Positions 32,556-43,517 of a stretch of DNA of 64,000 nucleotides are shown piece by piece. The stretch lies in assembly GCA_030581615.1 (NCBI GenBank), contig JAKTTT010000020.1, positions 1-64,000 on the forward strand, read 5' to 3'. The notes beneath the pieces were generated by a model, which did not search any database, was not told the origin of the DNA, and was given only the letters and a program-made list of their open reading frames with translations. The position numbers and the translations under genes are program-made. Position 1 is the stretch's first letter; every line of letters begins with the position of its first letter. Source of the stretch: Alloascoidea africana (taxonomy: Eukaryota; Ascomycota; Alloascoideomycetes; Alloascoideales; Alloascoideaceae).

Positions 32556-35069
32556 TCACTTTTTCTGATTTTGAGATGTCAAGAGCTTTTTCTGCTCTGC
32601 TAAATCTTTCTCATATTTGGCAATATTCGTTTGACACAAAGAGATCTTTTCGGCTAAATATTTCATTCTTGGCCCAATCTCTCTGCGATCAGAAACCTTT
32701 CCAATGGTTTGTAATTCAGTCTCGATAGCAGAGATTTTTGCATTCTCGCTCTTCACAAGAGCCTCTAAACTTGAAATTTCAAGTCTTGATGCGACTAGGC
32801 TGTCGTCAACCAGGCTTCTAAAAGCAGCCAGCAGAATTGGTCTGCCAACTTTGATCTCACTCGGGATGCCTCTGTGCTTTGTAATAGAAACCATTTCATT
32901 CCGCTCGAGAGCAAAAATAGCCTCCTCTTTTCCCTTAAAATGCGGGTCCAATGACAATTCGCCATAGGTGATGACCTCCTTTCCAGCAAGTTTTTTGATG
33001 AGGGACCACGCTTGGGGCCCAGTCCATTCATTTTCATTCACTTGCACTATGTACTTTTGGATAACTTCTTCTGCAGCCAAGTTGACCATGTCTGCTACAG
33101 CAGCAATAGGGCTCTCTCCGTTCTTGACTCTTCGCACAAAGGCATTCAAATCAAACATCCTACCACCGAGAGACTCCATTGCTTCGTCAACCTCTCGCAA
33201 TAGAGCACCATTCATGTATAACTTGTCATCAACCTTCTCACCATCTTCATCGTCGTTAGTTCGAGAATTTTCTGATAATTGCTTAATGACCAACTTCCTT
33301 CCTGCTTCTTTTGTAGCGTCACCAAATGTCAGCATTTTGAATACATTGTGGGTTAAAATTGAAGACAAGTCTTTCACAGCACCTTTATCATCTGTGATGA
33401 ATATAACGTGGGCAAGCTTTGATGAAGCCAGTGTTGCAGCCCATTCTGCGACTTCCTGATAAACAAAGCTGTTTCTGTCTGATGACTGAGCAAAATGATC
33501 AATAACGATTACCGGCTTCCTTTCTGGATGAGCTTGTAAATAGTCTTCTTCCTTTACTCCCCCCTCTTTTCGTTCATAGTGATGAAGAGAAATGTTTCTG
33601 ATAGAGTAGAGCGCAAGAGATAGCATATTTTTGAACTGGACATTGGGAGCTTCCGCAAATCCTGAACTTTTGGTGGTTAAACCTTGAACAATAAGATCTA
33701 TAAAAGTAGCAATCGAATTGAGCCAGGGGAAAACTGGGAAATAGCCAAGTTGATGGGCGGCTGCGGAGATAAAAGCTGAATCAGTTCTGGCTTTTACCAA
33801 TTTATCGCAATCGATAACCAGAGTATTCTCGCGACCTTTCAACGCATGGTTGAGAACAGCACTATGCTTTCCTGTGCCTCTTGGTCCTTGGACAATGATA
33901 AACGTTGATAGATTCTCATTCAGCCACTGAACGATTTCTTTTGCCTTGTCCCTCTGAGTATCCAATATTTGATCATCGGACTTATCAATTGATACTTTAA
34001 CATGTAATAATTTTTGAAAGTTTTCAATAGCAGTTCTTAATTGTCCAACAAGATTTCTGAAAATGCTGCCTTCTTTAGTTAATGTGAAAGTGCCGGAAAT
34101 CTTGCTTTCGATAAACCAGGTACGAACAGGGTCGAATATTATGACAGCAAGGGTAGCTATGAGAAACAGGGCTGCTGGTATGAAAATGTTTGGATGATCA
34201 CTTATAAATTTTCGAATTATGTGGTTACGGATAATTGGAGTGTAAAGAACGTGAATCTTTGTGGAGTCGATTCGCAGTCCTGTAGTACAATTTCTTGCAA
34301 CAATAGAATCTTGAAACCTTCTGAAGATTACATCTGCATATCTCGGTAATTCTTTTGAAGAGGGAGATGGGGGGACAATATCTAAAATCAACCCGTACCT
34401 CCGAAGATGAGAGTAAAGTTGCTCTTCAGTCAAATCTGGTCCTTCAAATACAACTTTGAGCTTCCTGCTTGGAAATCTTCGCAGATCTTCAATCCAAGGA
34501 CTGCCTTTCACAGGATGGCAACCAACGCTGTCAAACGGACTAAACCATGGTCGGTGAGGATTTTCCTTAGCGTGTACATGTAACGCCCTTTCCAAATCGG
34601 CTTTGCTCATACCTACTGGAACAGTGAATTTAACAAAAGCGCCACCATCCTTTTTGACAGAAGAAAGGGATGTAATGGATACAGTGTCTCTCAGGTTCGG
34701 TGGAATCAGCCAATTATGAATCTCCTTTTTAATCTTCTCTTCATCTTGCCATTTGCCAATTGTCTCTCCTATAAGATTTCCAATGCCCTGGTGCCCATGT
34801 GCTGGATACACATTGCTGACAAACATAAGCGCTTGTTCTTTGGACTTTTCAATCATTCCAGTTTCACTTGCATTTTCTTCTTCTTGTTCAATTCTCTCTT
34901 TTTCGATTTCGGATTGGGATGGGATAACTCCATTGTTCGCATTGGCTGAAGCAGTTCTGATCGCACAAAACCTTCCAAAATTTGTTCTTGATATGCTTGC
35001 TAAATTAATACCAGACGGCCTTAAAGGCAATTGGTGTCTAGTACGAATCAAGGCCCTGAATTGAAGCAT
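32556..35069 (-). CDS. YME2: Mitochondrial inner-membrane protein Yme2 (Rna12)
   Basis: An 837-residue single-exon protein (S. cerevisiae about 850). The N terminus MLQFRALIRTRHQLPLRPSG is a basic mitochondrial presequence. A RNA-recognition-like region includes GSPWIEDLRRFPSRKLKVVF and LYSHLRRYGLILDIVPPSP. One membrane segment is IFIPAALFLIATLAVIIFDP (about residue 290). The intermembrane-space part has a P-loop (IIVQGPRGTGKHSAVLNHAL) and a Walker B-like KPVIVIDHFAQSSD, then an AAA-like domain and a C-terminal coiled coil ending AEQKKLLTSQNQKK. Family role: maintenance of mitochondrial DNA and inner-membrane homeostasis. The start is the first ATG. The gene lies directly downstream of MSH4 on the same strand, 266 bp away. 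Confidence 0.93.
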   Translation of the reverse strand: MLQFRALIRTRHQLPLRPSGINLASISRTNFGRFCAIRTASANANNGVIPSQSEIEKERIEQEEENASETGMIEKSKEQALMFVSNVYPAHGHQGIGNLIGETIGKWQDEEKIKKEIHNWLIPPNLRDTVSITSLSSVKKDGGAFVKFTVPVGMSKADLERALHVHAKENPHRPWFSPFDSVGCHPVKGSPWIEDLRRFPSRKLKVVFEGPDLTEEQLYSHLRRYGLILDIVPPSPSSKELPRYADVIFRRFQDSIVARNCTTGLRIDSTKIHVLYTPIIRNHIIRKFISDHPNIFIPAALFLIATLAVIIFDPVRTWFIESKISGTFTLTKEGSIFRNLVGQLRTAIENFQKLLHVKVSIDKSDDQILDTQRDKAKEIVQWLNENLSTFIIVQGPRGTGKHSAVLNHALKGRENTLVIDCDKLVKARTDSAFISAAAHQLGYFPVFPWLNSIATFIDLIVQGLTTKSSGFAEAPNVQFKNMLSLALYSIRNISLHHYERKEGGVKEEDYLQAHPERKPVIVIDHFAQSSDRNSFVYQEVAEWAATLASSKLAHVIFITDDKGAVKDLSSILTHNVFKMLTFGDATKEAGRKLVIKQLSENSRTNDDEDGEKVDDKLYMNGALLREVDEAMESLGGRMFDLNAFVRRVKNGESPIAAVADMVNLAAEEVIQKYIVQVNENEWTGPQAWSLIKKLAGKEVITYGELSLDPHFKGKEEAIFALERNEMVSITKHRGIPSEIKVGRPILLAAFRSLVDDSLVASRLEISSLEALVKSENAKISAIETELQTIGKVSDRREIGPRMKYLAEKISLCQTNIAKYEKDLAEQKKLLTSQNQKK

Positions 35070-35335
35070 TTGGCAAAGAATGGGGTGACCTAGTAGGACT
35101 ATGGTCGTGAACCTGGAGATCAGTAGGCTGACAGTCCGGGTTAGTACGAGAATGCGGCGGGAGTTGTGGCGTGAACTTGGTGCTTAGGCAAGCTTCAACT
35201 TTATCGGACTGGCTAAGAAAAACTTGGCAATCGCAAAACTGCGTTATTCAGCTATGTTTGTACCTGAGAATATTATATCCTCCAAAACTCTATGTAAACG
35301 TATAGCAATGAGCATAGCATGTTTCTTTAAATATT

Positions 35336-38300
35336 TTAGTTTAGTAGCTCTGGGTTCTCTAAAGCTGCCAGCTGCTCCACAAACTTGTGCTGAATTAGTA
35401 GGAGAAAGTTTAGAAGAGGCTTCTCATCAAGTTCCTTCATTGCCGCGACACTCTTCAACGCCTGCGTCAAGTCAAGCACCAATTTTCGTTGCTTGAAAAG
35501 TTTCACGCTCTGGCTGTCCTCACGAGCTTTTTGCTTTGACAGCTTCAAACGCTCAGCTATAGCTCTGGCTTCTGCAATCAGCGAAGGAGGCAGTCTAGAG
35601 GCAGCTATGTGGATTCCATATTCAAGCATTTTAGGCGAACCTTTATCCAGTTTGTAATGCATTTGAATGGTGCTTTCGTTTATCTAAAAAAAATCAGCAA
35701 TTGCTCATCTCGTTTTGTTCAAGATATTCTTACTTCTGCGCTCATGTGAAGTTGAACTATACCTGGCCTGGCAGACAGAATTATTGGCATCTCATGAAAA
35801 TGAGTAGATAAAAAAACAAAAGCCTAAACCAATTCACATTAGCCCTAAATAACAGAATCAATGATATAGGTTTGTTACCTTTGTAGGAATCAAGGATTCC
35901 GTAATAGCTAAAGAGATTGCAAAACCATCGGAAATGCTTGACCTGTAGATAGCCCATATTAGCTGTTATCCTGATCCAGAGATTCAATAACGTACACATA
36001 CCCTCTGCCAAGCTCGTCAATTATAACCAAGCTTTTCTCGTCCACTTCTCTTAAAATGTAGGCCATTTCACTCATTTCAGCCGAAAATGAAGAGATATTA
36101 ATCTCGGGGTTGTCGACGCAAATTCTTGCATGGAGGGTTTCAACAACAGGGAATACGGCATAATCGGCGGGAACTCTTCGTTTGTTAATCAATGGTTATA
36201 CCTGAACTATGGTAGACAAACTTACAGACTTCCGGTTTGCGCAAGCACAGTCAATAAAGCTACTTGCTTCAAAAACACAGATTTACCACTTTGGTTGGCT
36301 AACTCATAGTTAGTTAGAAATAGTAAGACAGAGTCAAAAGATAGTATCATGCCTCCTGTTATAATCTGTAGCCTAGAGGTATCTTTTGTTCCATAGATAT
36401 CATTGGGTGTAAAGGGTGTCCTCAAAACAGACTGAAGAATAGGATGTCTGCTTTCTTTCACACTAAATTTATCACTGATTTCAGGAATAACTTTGAGGGT
36501 ATTAGAAACAAAAATTAACAGCTTTAAGACTTGATCATACCATAAGATTCAGTTCCTAGGGAAGCATTATTAGCAAAGCAAGAGAGCTTTGACAAATCAA
36601 ACATTAGAGAGGGTTGTTTCTAAAATTGAGTATCAAGAAAGCTCACCATGTCAAGCAAAGCAATTCCTTCAGATAATTTGAATAGGGCGGGAATATGATG
36701 TGAAATTTGTTCGCTAAGCTCCTCAATTATCTGATCACTCATGAGAACAATTTCTGCTAATGCGTCAGATAGGCGTGCATTATACTTGAGAATATCCAGA
36801 GTTGTGAAAATAATATATTTTGGCTTTGTTGTTACATTGATAAAGACATCGGGGAGGTTTGAAATATCTTTAGCACTTCCTTTCATTCTGATATAAAATC
36901 CTCTGGTGTTACTGAACTTTGTTTCCAGTTCCATATCATATTCAGCTAAACATGGTAATTGTCAGAAGGAGAATGTTGCAAAGCAAAACACACATTCCAT
37001 ACTAGCAAGATTCTCTATCAATTTAGAAACATCATCAATAACGCTTTTGTAAACCTGACGCGAAACATCAAGGAGGCCATTTTTTCCTCTCTTTCAAAAA
37101 TGTTAGTTGCTTACCATTTTCGTACTGATAAATGTTTTTACCTTAACAGCGTAACACTTCTGATTTCTCAGTTCAAGAGGAGACTTGGCCCAGGTGCAAT
37201 CTTCGTTGATGCTCTCGTCAATTAATTCTTTAACATGAAAAATTTCATCATCTCCACATAACTTAAAGCTGTCAATATTAAACAATTAATTAATAAGTGC
37301 AAACGTTAGCCATACATTTCGAATTTCTTTTAATAGAAAGCTCACTGAATCTTTCAAATGGGCTTCTATCATGAGTGAAGTGTTCACTGCCTGCTTCAAC
37401 AGAATGGTGTTGTTTATCTTCTGGTCGGATACAGTCACAGTTGCAATTTTTGGTTTTGATATCATCTTCAATACCAAACAATTAGGATTTGTCCACCCAA
37501 ATTTCTAATGCAACACACTTACTATGGAAAATAAACGATCCAAATCTTGTAAGCCTTTCAAGGTTTCCCGGATTTGAAGCAGCAAATCTTTGTTGTCCAT
37601 CAGCTCTTTGACTGCTTGGTGTCGCAGGAGTAGAGTGTTCACATCTACATTAAAAGAAATAATGTTAGACTTGTGGTCCAAACTCCTGTATTCCAGTCGC
37701 TTATACCTGTCAGCGGTTGCAGAAGATTTGAACGAAGAATTCTGGAACCCATAGGGGTAAGAGTTGAATTGATACACTTGAACAAGGACATTCCATTCTT
37801 TGGGTTTATAGAATTTTCAATAAGTTCGAGACTCTTTGCAGTTCTAGAATCTATTAGCATAGTTCCTTCGCTTGCCTCGTACTTTACTCTAAAGGATGAA
37901 AACATTAACTGATATCTAGCTGATGATTTCATGTGGTGGATAGCAGCTGCCGCACAACAGACAGCATAAAACCTGTGTTTTTCAACATAAAAATTAGTTA
38001 TCAGCTTTTGACTTCTATTAAACAATTACGAAGAGAATCTCACTTGTCTGCGAGAATAATTTTTAAAGACTCCAAATCTCTGCTAAAAGCATAATTAGAA
38101 ATAAACTCTAATCCATCGCTATCGCTGAACAGTTTTCTCGAAACCCCCACAATTGGGATGCCAGGCAGATTCGACTGAAGTACTCGGATCAATTTAGTTC
38201 GACAAGGTACTAAAAAAGTCGAAGGCACGACAATTTCTGTGGGATAAAACACTGCAAGCTTGTGAATTGTTTTCATGTATGTTGGAGAGTCTGCAATGCT

Positions 38301-38468
38301 TGACAGAATCATTTCTCCTGTAGAGCAATTCACGATACAAATTCCAACAGTTGATCCGGCACCTCGCGACTCAGCCAACGAACATAAAATTCTCTCGGGC
38401 GGTTCAGTTACAAGACCTGTCCCAGAACTATACGCCGAGGATGTGACTGTATTAGAAACCGATGCCAT
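35336..38468 (-). CDS. MSH4: Meiotic MutS homologue Msh4, 14 exons
   Basis: Msh4 pairs with Msh5 to stabilise meiotic crossover intermediates. Exons: 38468-38044, 37972-37707, 37644-37523, 37465-37316, 37261-37142, 37090-37003, 36945-36647, 36586-36541, 36490-36353, 36298-36226, 36175-36002, 35942-35879, 35823-35734, 35683-35336; 800 residues, all phases consistent. Landmarks: PTEIVVPSTFL, KYEASEGTMLIDSRT, LLQPLT, FSNTRGFYIRMK, Walker A TGANQSGKS split by intron 9, SSFSAEMSEMAYIL, Walker B SLVIIDELGRG, STHFHEMP. As in the family, the MutS mismatch-binding domain is absent. Introns are 50-71 nt; six use AAG acceptors and intron 9 is GC-AG. An in-frame ATG at 38552 would add 28 residues but leaves only 84 bp to the upstream gene. 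The exon 4/5 join is least certain. Confidence 0.88.
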
Positions 38469-38636
38469 GTTGCAATGACTCTGGTGGAAGGTGAGACCGA
38501 TGAACTCTATTACAGCAAGCGTTAAATCCACGTGACCAATTAAAAGCAACATTAAACTCTACATAAATCCAAAAACACCTTAAAATGCAATGAAAAAAAA
38601 ATTCCCAGAGTTAACAGTACAGGTTTCAAGCTTAGG

Positions 38637-40136
38637 TCAGAATCCCAAGTTTTCGCTTCCTCTCATCGGGGGCATTTGACCTGCAATGTAAACCTGATTT
38701 CCTCTGCTGTGCTTTTGCAACAAACTTAAATCTTTCGTGAAAGTCAAAGTCGTAGTTGAATTACCCAACGTGACCACTTTCGAAACAAAAGTTGGCGTAG
38801 TAGGGGTTCTGGGCGAGTTTGATGCGGTTGTTAGAGAGGAGTTCGAATTTGATGAGCTTTGCGATGTTGAATCGGGAAAGGAATTCATCATCTTGCTATA
38901 GACATTGTCGATTGAGCGCTTGGAGGTCTCTTGAACGTTCTTCCTGGTGCTAGAAATGTGAGCTTTATTCAAGGGTTGTATTGCTTGCTTGATTTCTTTT
39001 AGTCCATGAATTTCATACAGGCCCTTGGGCTTTTCATTTTGTTCTTTAGTAGTTGCTTCTTTCGGTCCCCTTTCATTGACATCCTCTTTATTTAGATCAA
39101 CCTTTCTTGTAGCCTCAATGAGATTGGCCAAGTGATTAGTTGTTCGTGAAACCGAAGGTTCATCCAAAGCTTCTGAACTTGATAAGCTTGTCGTCAAAAT
39201 GCTGTGCTTCTCTGAGTCTGAGACGGGACTTATTGGTGAAACATAGTCATCAGGTTTATCGTGGAATTCAAAGTACATTTCATCCATTTCGCGGAGCCAT
39301 CCACATCTCGCAGCTAATTTTTCAGCCATAATTTCACAGTCGCCTTGTAGGAAGAGGTCATTCTTTCTCGGGTTTTCTGCAAAGTCTGCTACCTGGTCAA
39401 AATTGATCAAGACTCGGGTTGCTTTTCCTGGAACCTCTTCCGGCAATGATGCTATAGGATACTCTCCCAATGAGGTCCCGGCAACGATAAAAATCTCGAC
39501 ATCGTCAACGTCTTCATCCCACACATCAAGGAATGATGTAGGGTTTCCTTCACCAAAGAAAGCTATGTTTGGCTTTACCAATCCTCCACAATATTCGCAA
39601 GTAGGCGTGTAATTCAACTCTGGATCGACCAAGCTCCGCTCATAAACTTCTGGTTCCTGGAATTCTTTGCACTGAACGCAGTAATTTTCACCAAAAGAGC
39701 CATTGATCTCCACTATTTTCTCTGGACTTACTCCAATTACTCGCTCCATTGTGTCAAAGTTTTGCGTGTAGATTCTCTTCAGTAACCCTTTCTCCTCGAC
39801 AAGCTTCATTAGACAATGAAACCGGGAAGGACCGAACGTGCCTGGGTACACTTCATTTGCAAAGGCGCTAAAGGGAATTGGATCTTCCAGGAAATAGTCA
39901 AAATCAAAAAGACAGTCAAAATCCGGCATTCCAACTTCCTCCATCAATTTTTTATGAACAAGAGACTCAGGAGAATTGTAGTCTGGAAATCCAGTTGCGA
40001 CAGATATGCCAGCTCCTACCAAAAACACCACACTAGGCTTCTTCTTTTTCGATCGCGCTTTCGCCTTTAAATTATCCGCCAAAAAACCAATGGCCCATTG
40101 GTCTGATAAAGAACCCAGGTAGTTATTCCAGAGCAT
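38637..40136 (-). CDS. Hst2/Sir2-family sirtuin with substituted catalytic residues
   Basis: A 499-residue class I sirtuin fold from the first ATG (MLWNNYLGSLSDQWAIG). Conserved pieces: NAD loop VFLVGAGIS (37-45), TQNFDTMER (124-132), four zinc cysteines (C153, C156, C180, C183), GGLVKP, AGTSLGEYPIASLPEE. Key departures: the catalytic-His motif (AHGSF in the family) reads INGSF, giving Asn145. The family PDFRS reads PDYNS, so the NAD-site Arg is Asn54. KPDIVFFGE is KPNIAFFGE. About 200 residues of Ser/Thr-rich tail follow. Fold and zinc site are intact, so the gene is probably expressed, but deacetylation is not expected without the His. Overall similarity is to Hst2 more than Sir2/Hst1. It lies 168 bp upstream of MSH4 on the same strand. 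Confidence 0.85.
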   Translation of the reverse strand: MLWNNYLGSLSDQWAIGFLADNLKAKARSKKKKPSVVFLVGAGISVATGFPDYNSPESLVHKKLMEEVGMPDFDCLFDFDYFLEDPIPFSAFANEVYPGTFGPSRFHCLMKLVEEKGLLKRIYTQNFDTMERVIGVSPEKIVEINGSFGENYCVQCKEFQEPEVYERSLVDPELNYTPTCEYCGGLVKPNIAFFGEGNPTSFLDVWDEDVDDVEIFIVAGTSLGEYPIASLPEEVPGKATRVLINFDQVADFAENPRKNDLFLQGDCEIMAEKLAARCGWLREMDEMYFEFHDKPDDYVSPISPVSDSEKHSILTTSLSSSEALDEPSVSRTTNHLANLIEATRKVDLNKEDVNERGPKEATTKEQNEKPKGLYEIHGLKEIKQAIQPLNKAHISSTRKNVQETSKRSIDNVYSKMMNSFPDSTSQSSSNSNSSLTTASNSPRTPTTPTFVSKVVTLGNSTTTLTFTKDLSLLQKHSRGNQVYIAGQMPPMRGSENLGF

Positions 40137-40550
40137 GACAAAGGTGCGAAAAGGTAGGCAAAACTCAAACCAAAAGCTTTTGGCAAGTGTGGAGATATCT
40201 TTCAAGCTTTATAATCCTCGAGAACACGGAGCAAATGTGATATTCAGCGTGACCAAATTCAGATAATTATTATCCATATCCTGTATCGGTGCACTTTGCC
40301 AGCTTAAAAAAGACAGTTGCTTTTGTCAAAAATTGAGAGCTGTTCGGTGCATTTCCTCTTCTCTACTTTTGGTGCATGCGACGTCCCTGCAGAAAACATT
40401 CCATATGCGAGGAATGCTAGCTTCTTTTTTATCAGCTGAAGCAATAACCAAGTTCGTGGAGAATAAGCACGCAAAAATTAACGAGGGGGTTTTTTCTGGG
40501 GAATTTCATTTACAGTAGCTCGGGAAGACATACAAGTGCTTTTAGGATTT

Positions 40551-40703
40551 ATGTTTGTGGGTGGAAAGAAAAAAAAACCTTCTCCGCCAGTCGTTTTCAA
40601 CCAGACGGGAGAGTATGCAGATGCCTACAAGCACATTGACACCTATCATCCTCCGTACGAAGCAGCAAGCAGTCTCATTTCTTATGTCAGTAGCCCAGAA
40701 TAA
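40551..40703 (+). CDS. Possible small protein, 50 codons
   Basis: The frame MFVGGKKKKPSPPVVFNQTG continues to a Tyr-rich end (YADAYKHIDTYHPPYEAASS) and stops at 40701. It has a plausible start context and a non-random look, and is divergent from the sirtuin-like gene. A GTAAGG donor-like site lies just downstream (40759), in a different frame, so a spliced form is possible. I do not recognise a family; it may be chance. Confidence 0.25.
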   Translation: MFVGGKKKKPSPPVVFNQTGEYADAYKHIDTYHPPYEAASSLISYVSSPE

Positions 40704-43517
40704 AAGATTGTTGCATCAGGCGATCAGACAGAAGCCCGAATGGGCGTTTTTTAAAATGTAAGGTTTTCCTGTTCGAGAAAGCTTATCTGGTTTCGTGATG
40801 CAAAGCCAGTTCTAGAAAAGAAAAGCTCCAAGTGCAAGCGATCTTGAGCAGGATTGGGGGACCTTTACTTATCAATATCGAATTCAATTCGATTAGAGAA
40901 TTCAACAGGGGAAGATTCAGAAGTGCGTATAAATCTATTAGGCAAAATGAAAACAGATGCAATCATTGTTTGAGTGAAGTTAGGATCTACAACAAGTGGG
41001 CTATTTTACTGCCTCACAAACAACAGGTATGGATAAAAGCGCTATGCTTCCTGACTTCTGGAAACAATTTAGTATGCTTGAATGAAGTTTTGCTCAAAAA
41101 CCAAAATTGTTTTCTTAAGCAATTGAAATTTGTTCTTTTCATGGATTGAGTTTTTGAGCCAACATGTGCTTGGCTATGGTTAAGTGCTAATTAGCGTAAA
41201 CTGTTCTCAAATCCGATTCTTCGGGTATAAGTATTTAAAACTAGCCCAAAACCTGCTGAACTCCAAAAACTGATTATTTACTCTTTCCCACATTCAAGAC
41301 TGGAATAGGGAAACTTTTGCCTCAGCCAAAAACGTTGTAATGAAGATGCCACATTCGCAATTCACTTTTGGCATCTCATGCAGCGAGAAGTGCGTCAGAT
41401 CTATTGTATGTGCAAAAAATAAGAGACCGTAATCTTGTTAAAATATCTCAAGGATCCTTTCATGATGTTGGGCGCAAGATCATTCCATAGTTTTCATCAC
41501 CAAATACCCGCAGAATATTCTTTCAATCTTCATAACCTTAATTTCAATTCTTAGAGTATAAAATAAAAGCATACTGTGTTGGGAAAATCTATTCAGCGGC
41601 ATGCTCTTACATCAACTTAGTAATTATTAGTTGAATTGATTCGCAATGAGTGCTTTTTAGCTTAAATGGATTTCATTTCATGTTCAATCAACTTTGATGG
41701 TGGATGGAGTTGGCACATTTACCTTCTGTCATCAACTTCAAGGTCTATTTGATTGTACGCGACCTGTCTATGAGTAGGGGATGTCCAGAGGTTCATGCTA
41801 AGCTAACATTATTAGTGAAAGTTATGAGGCGATCTGTAAAGACTTGAACAATGATATGAGTGAAGGAATCACGAAAAATGATTGCTTCTTCACCTATGCT
41901 CGAGACGGCAATTGCGTTTAGTAGTTGGTAAAGATAACTGAAAGAGTTGGGGTTTATAGGCAACTAAAATCTTTCGAGAAATCTTTAGACAGACGGTTTG
42001 ACATGTTTACCAAGCATCGACGTCTGATAAATCTCAATATGTGCTCTCCACAACGATACTAATCTTCATTCTGTTGATGCAATAGACTGGAAAACCACCA
42101 AATCTAATTTCTGAATAGGTTCAGCCATTACACAGTCTTTAAGTGGTCCGTTAGTAACACGTTTGCGGCATTGGAAATTAATCAGACATCCCCAATAGGC
42201 AGGACAAGCAATAAAATTGTAGCATAAACCTTTCTGATAGGAAATTGGAGAAACAATAATATATGCAATATATCGAGCTTAATACGAAATTTTTCCAGAA
42301 ATGAATTGTGAGCCCCTGAATTTATAGTTTGCTTTGTTCTATCGATTTACTCTAAACTGAAACAAAATTACGCCGTTACACCAAGTTCAACGGATAGTAT
42401 AACTTAGTCAAGTCTTCAAACCACGCACTGTTGTTATAAAATCATCCGGTATAGAGCTGGGAGAGAAGGGATTGAAGTTGAAGACTGAACAATCAGATAG
42501 CCTGTGACTTTGCTTGGGCCAATTGCAGTGCAACATGGACTCCACAATCTTAACCCCTTAATATTCGTGTGATATCGACCTGCAGGATGGAACATCTTCT
42601 TAAAATGCGCAGAACTATTATTTGAAACATAATCTTAGACTTGGTAAACCTCATGACCACTGATTTCGGAGATAGAAATTACACCTAAATGTACAAGTTA
42701 TGAGGCAGGAAGGGGATCTCAATCATGCTTTTATCAGCTGAAGTCCACGTTTAGATCGTTTTAGACAGAGCAAAGGTTGAGCCTAACCTGTGTGATGCAG
42801 AACAAGGTCATAAATCTCCTTTACCCAGCTACTAAGTTATAAGATGTCACTGCTTTGAGTGAAGTTTTCATCTCATTTGGTAAGGATTTCCGTATGCCTA
42901 GCTTCAAGAGCCTTTAATTTCGGTGGTTTACGGGTAGCTGATTCAGCTTCAGAATGGCCATTCTAATTAGACCCCAACATATTGCTTCAGCAGAATTTGA
43001 TAGAGAAATATTGATACACCTTTTAAAGTAGAGGCCAGAGAACATAAATTTCTTTAGAATATATAGGTAAAGTTAGATCAATTAGTCCGAAAAACCAGAG
43101 GTTTGTAATACTTGAAACTTTGGTGTTTTGTAACACGTTCTATAAGCAAGATCTTGATAGGAAATAAACAATCGACAGGCTCATAATATACAATTTGAGC
43201 CAAAATTTAGTTTAGCACATTGAGAATTCATTAGCTTCAATAAGGATAAAAAAAGCGTCACTGTACATCGCAGATAACGGTACTAAAGAAATCATGGGGT
43301 TTCTACTGTTTGAAGGTCAATCACTTGAGCATAATGTCTTGATCCCTCATTTTAAGAATGCTATTTTTATATAAAGGATACAATTGACTCTGTAGCTTTC
43401 ATTTTCAACAATAGTTTTATACCCAGAAAAGGATGCCTAATTTATTCGAAATAGGTTGTCCAACAATTCAGGCCTTCAAGTTAACCTAGAAATTTATCTA
43501 GCTTGAATCATTCCACT
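40704..43517. other. 2.8-kb apparent gene desert
   Basis: Frequent stops in all frames and no recognisable domain, tRNA or repeat. The longest open stretch (40832-41149) has no family resemblance. It separates core genes on the left from the esterase/monooxygenase pair on the right. Confidence 0.4.
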
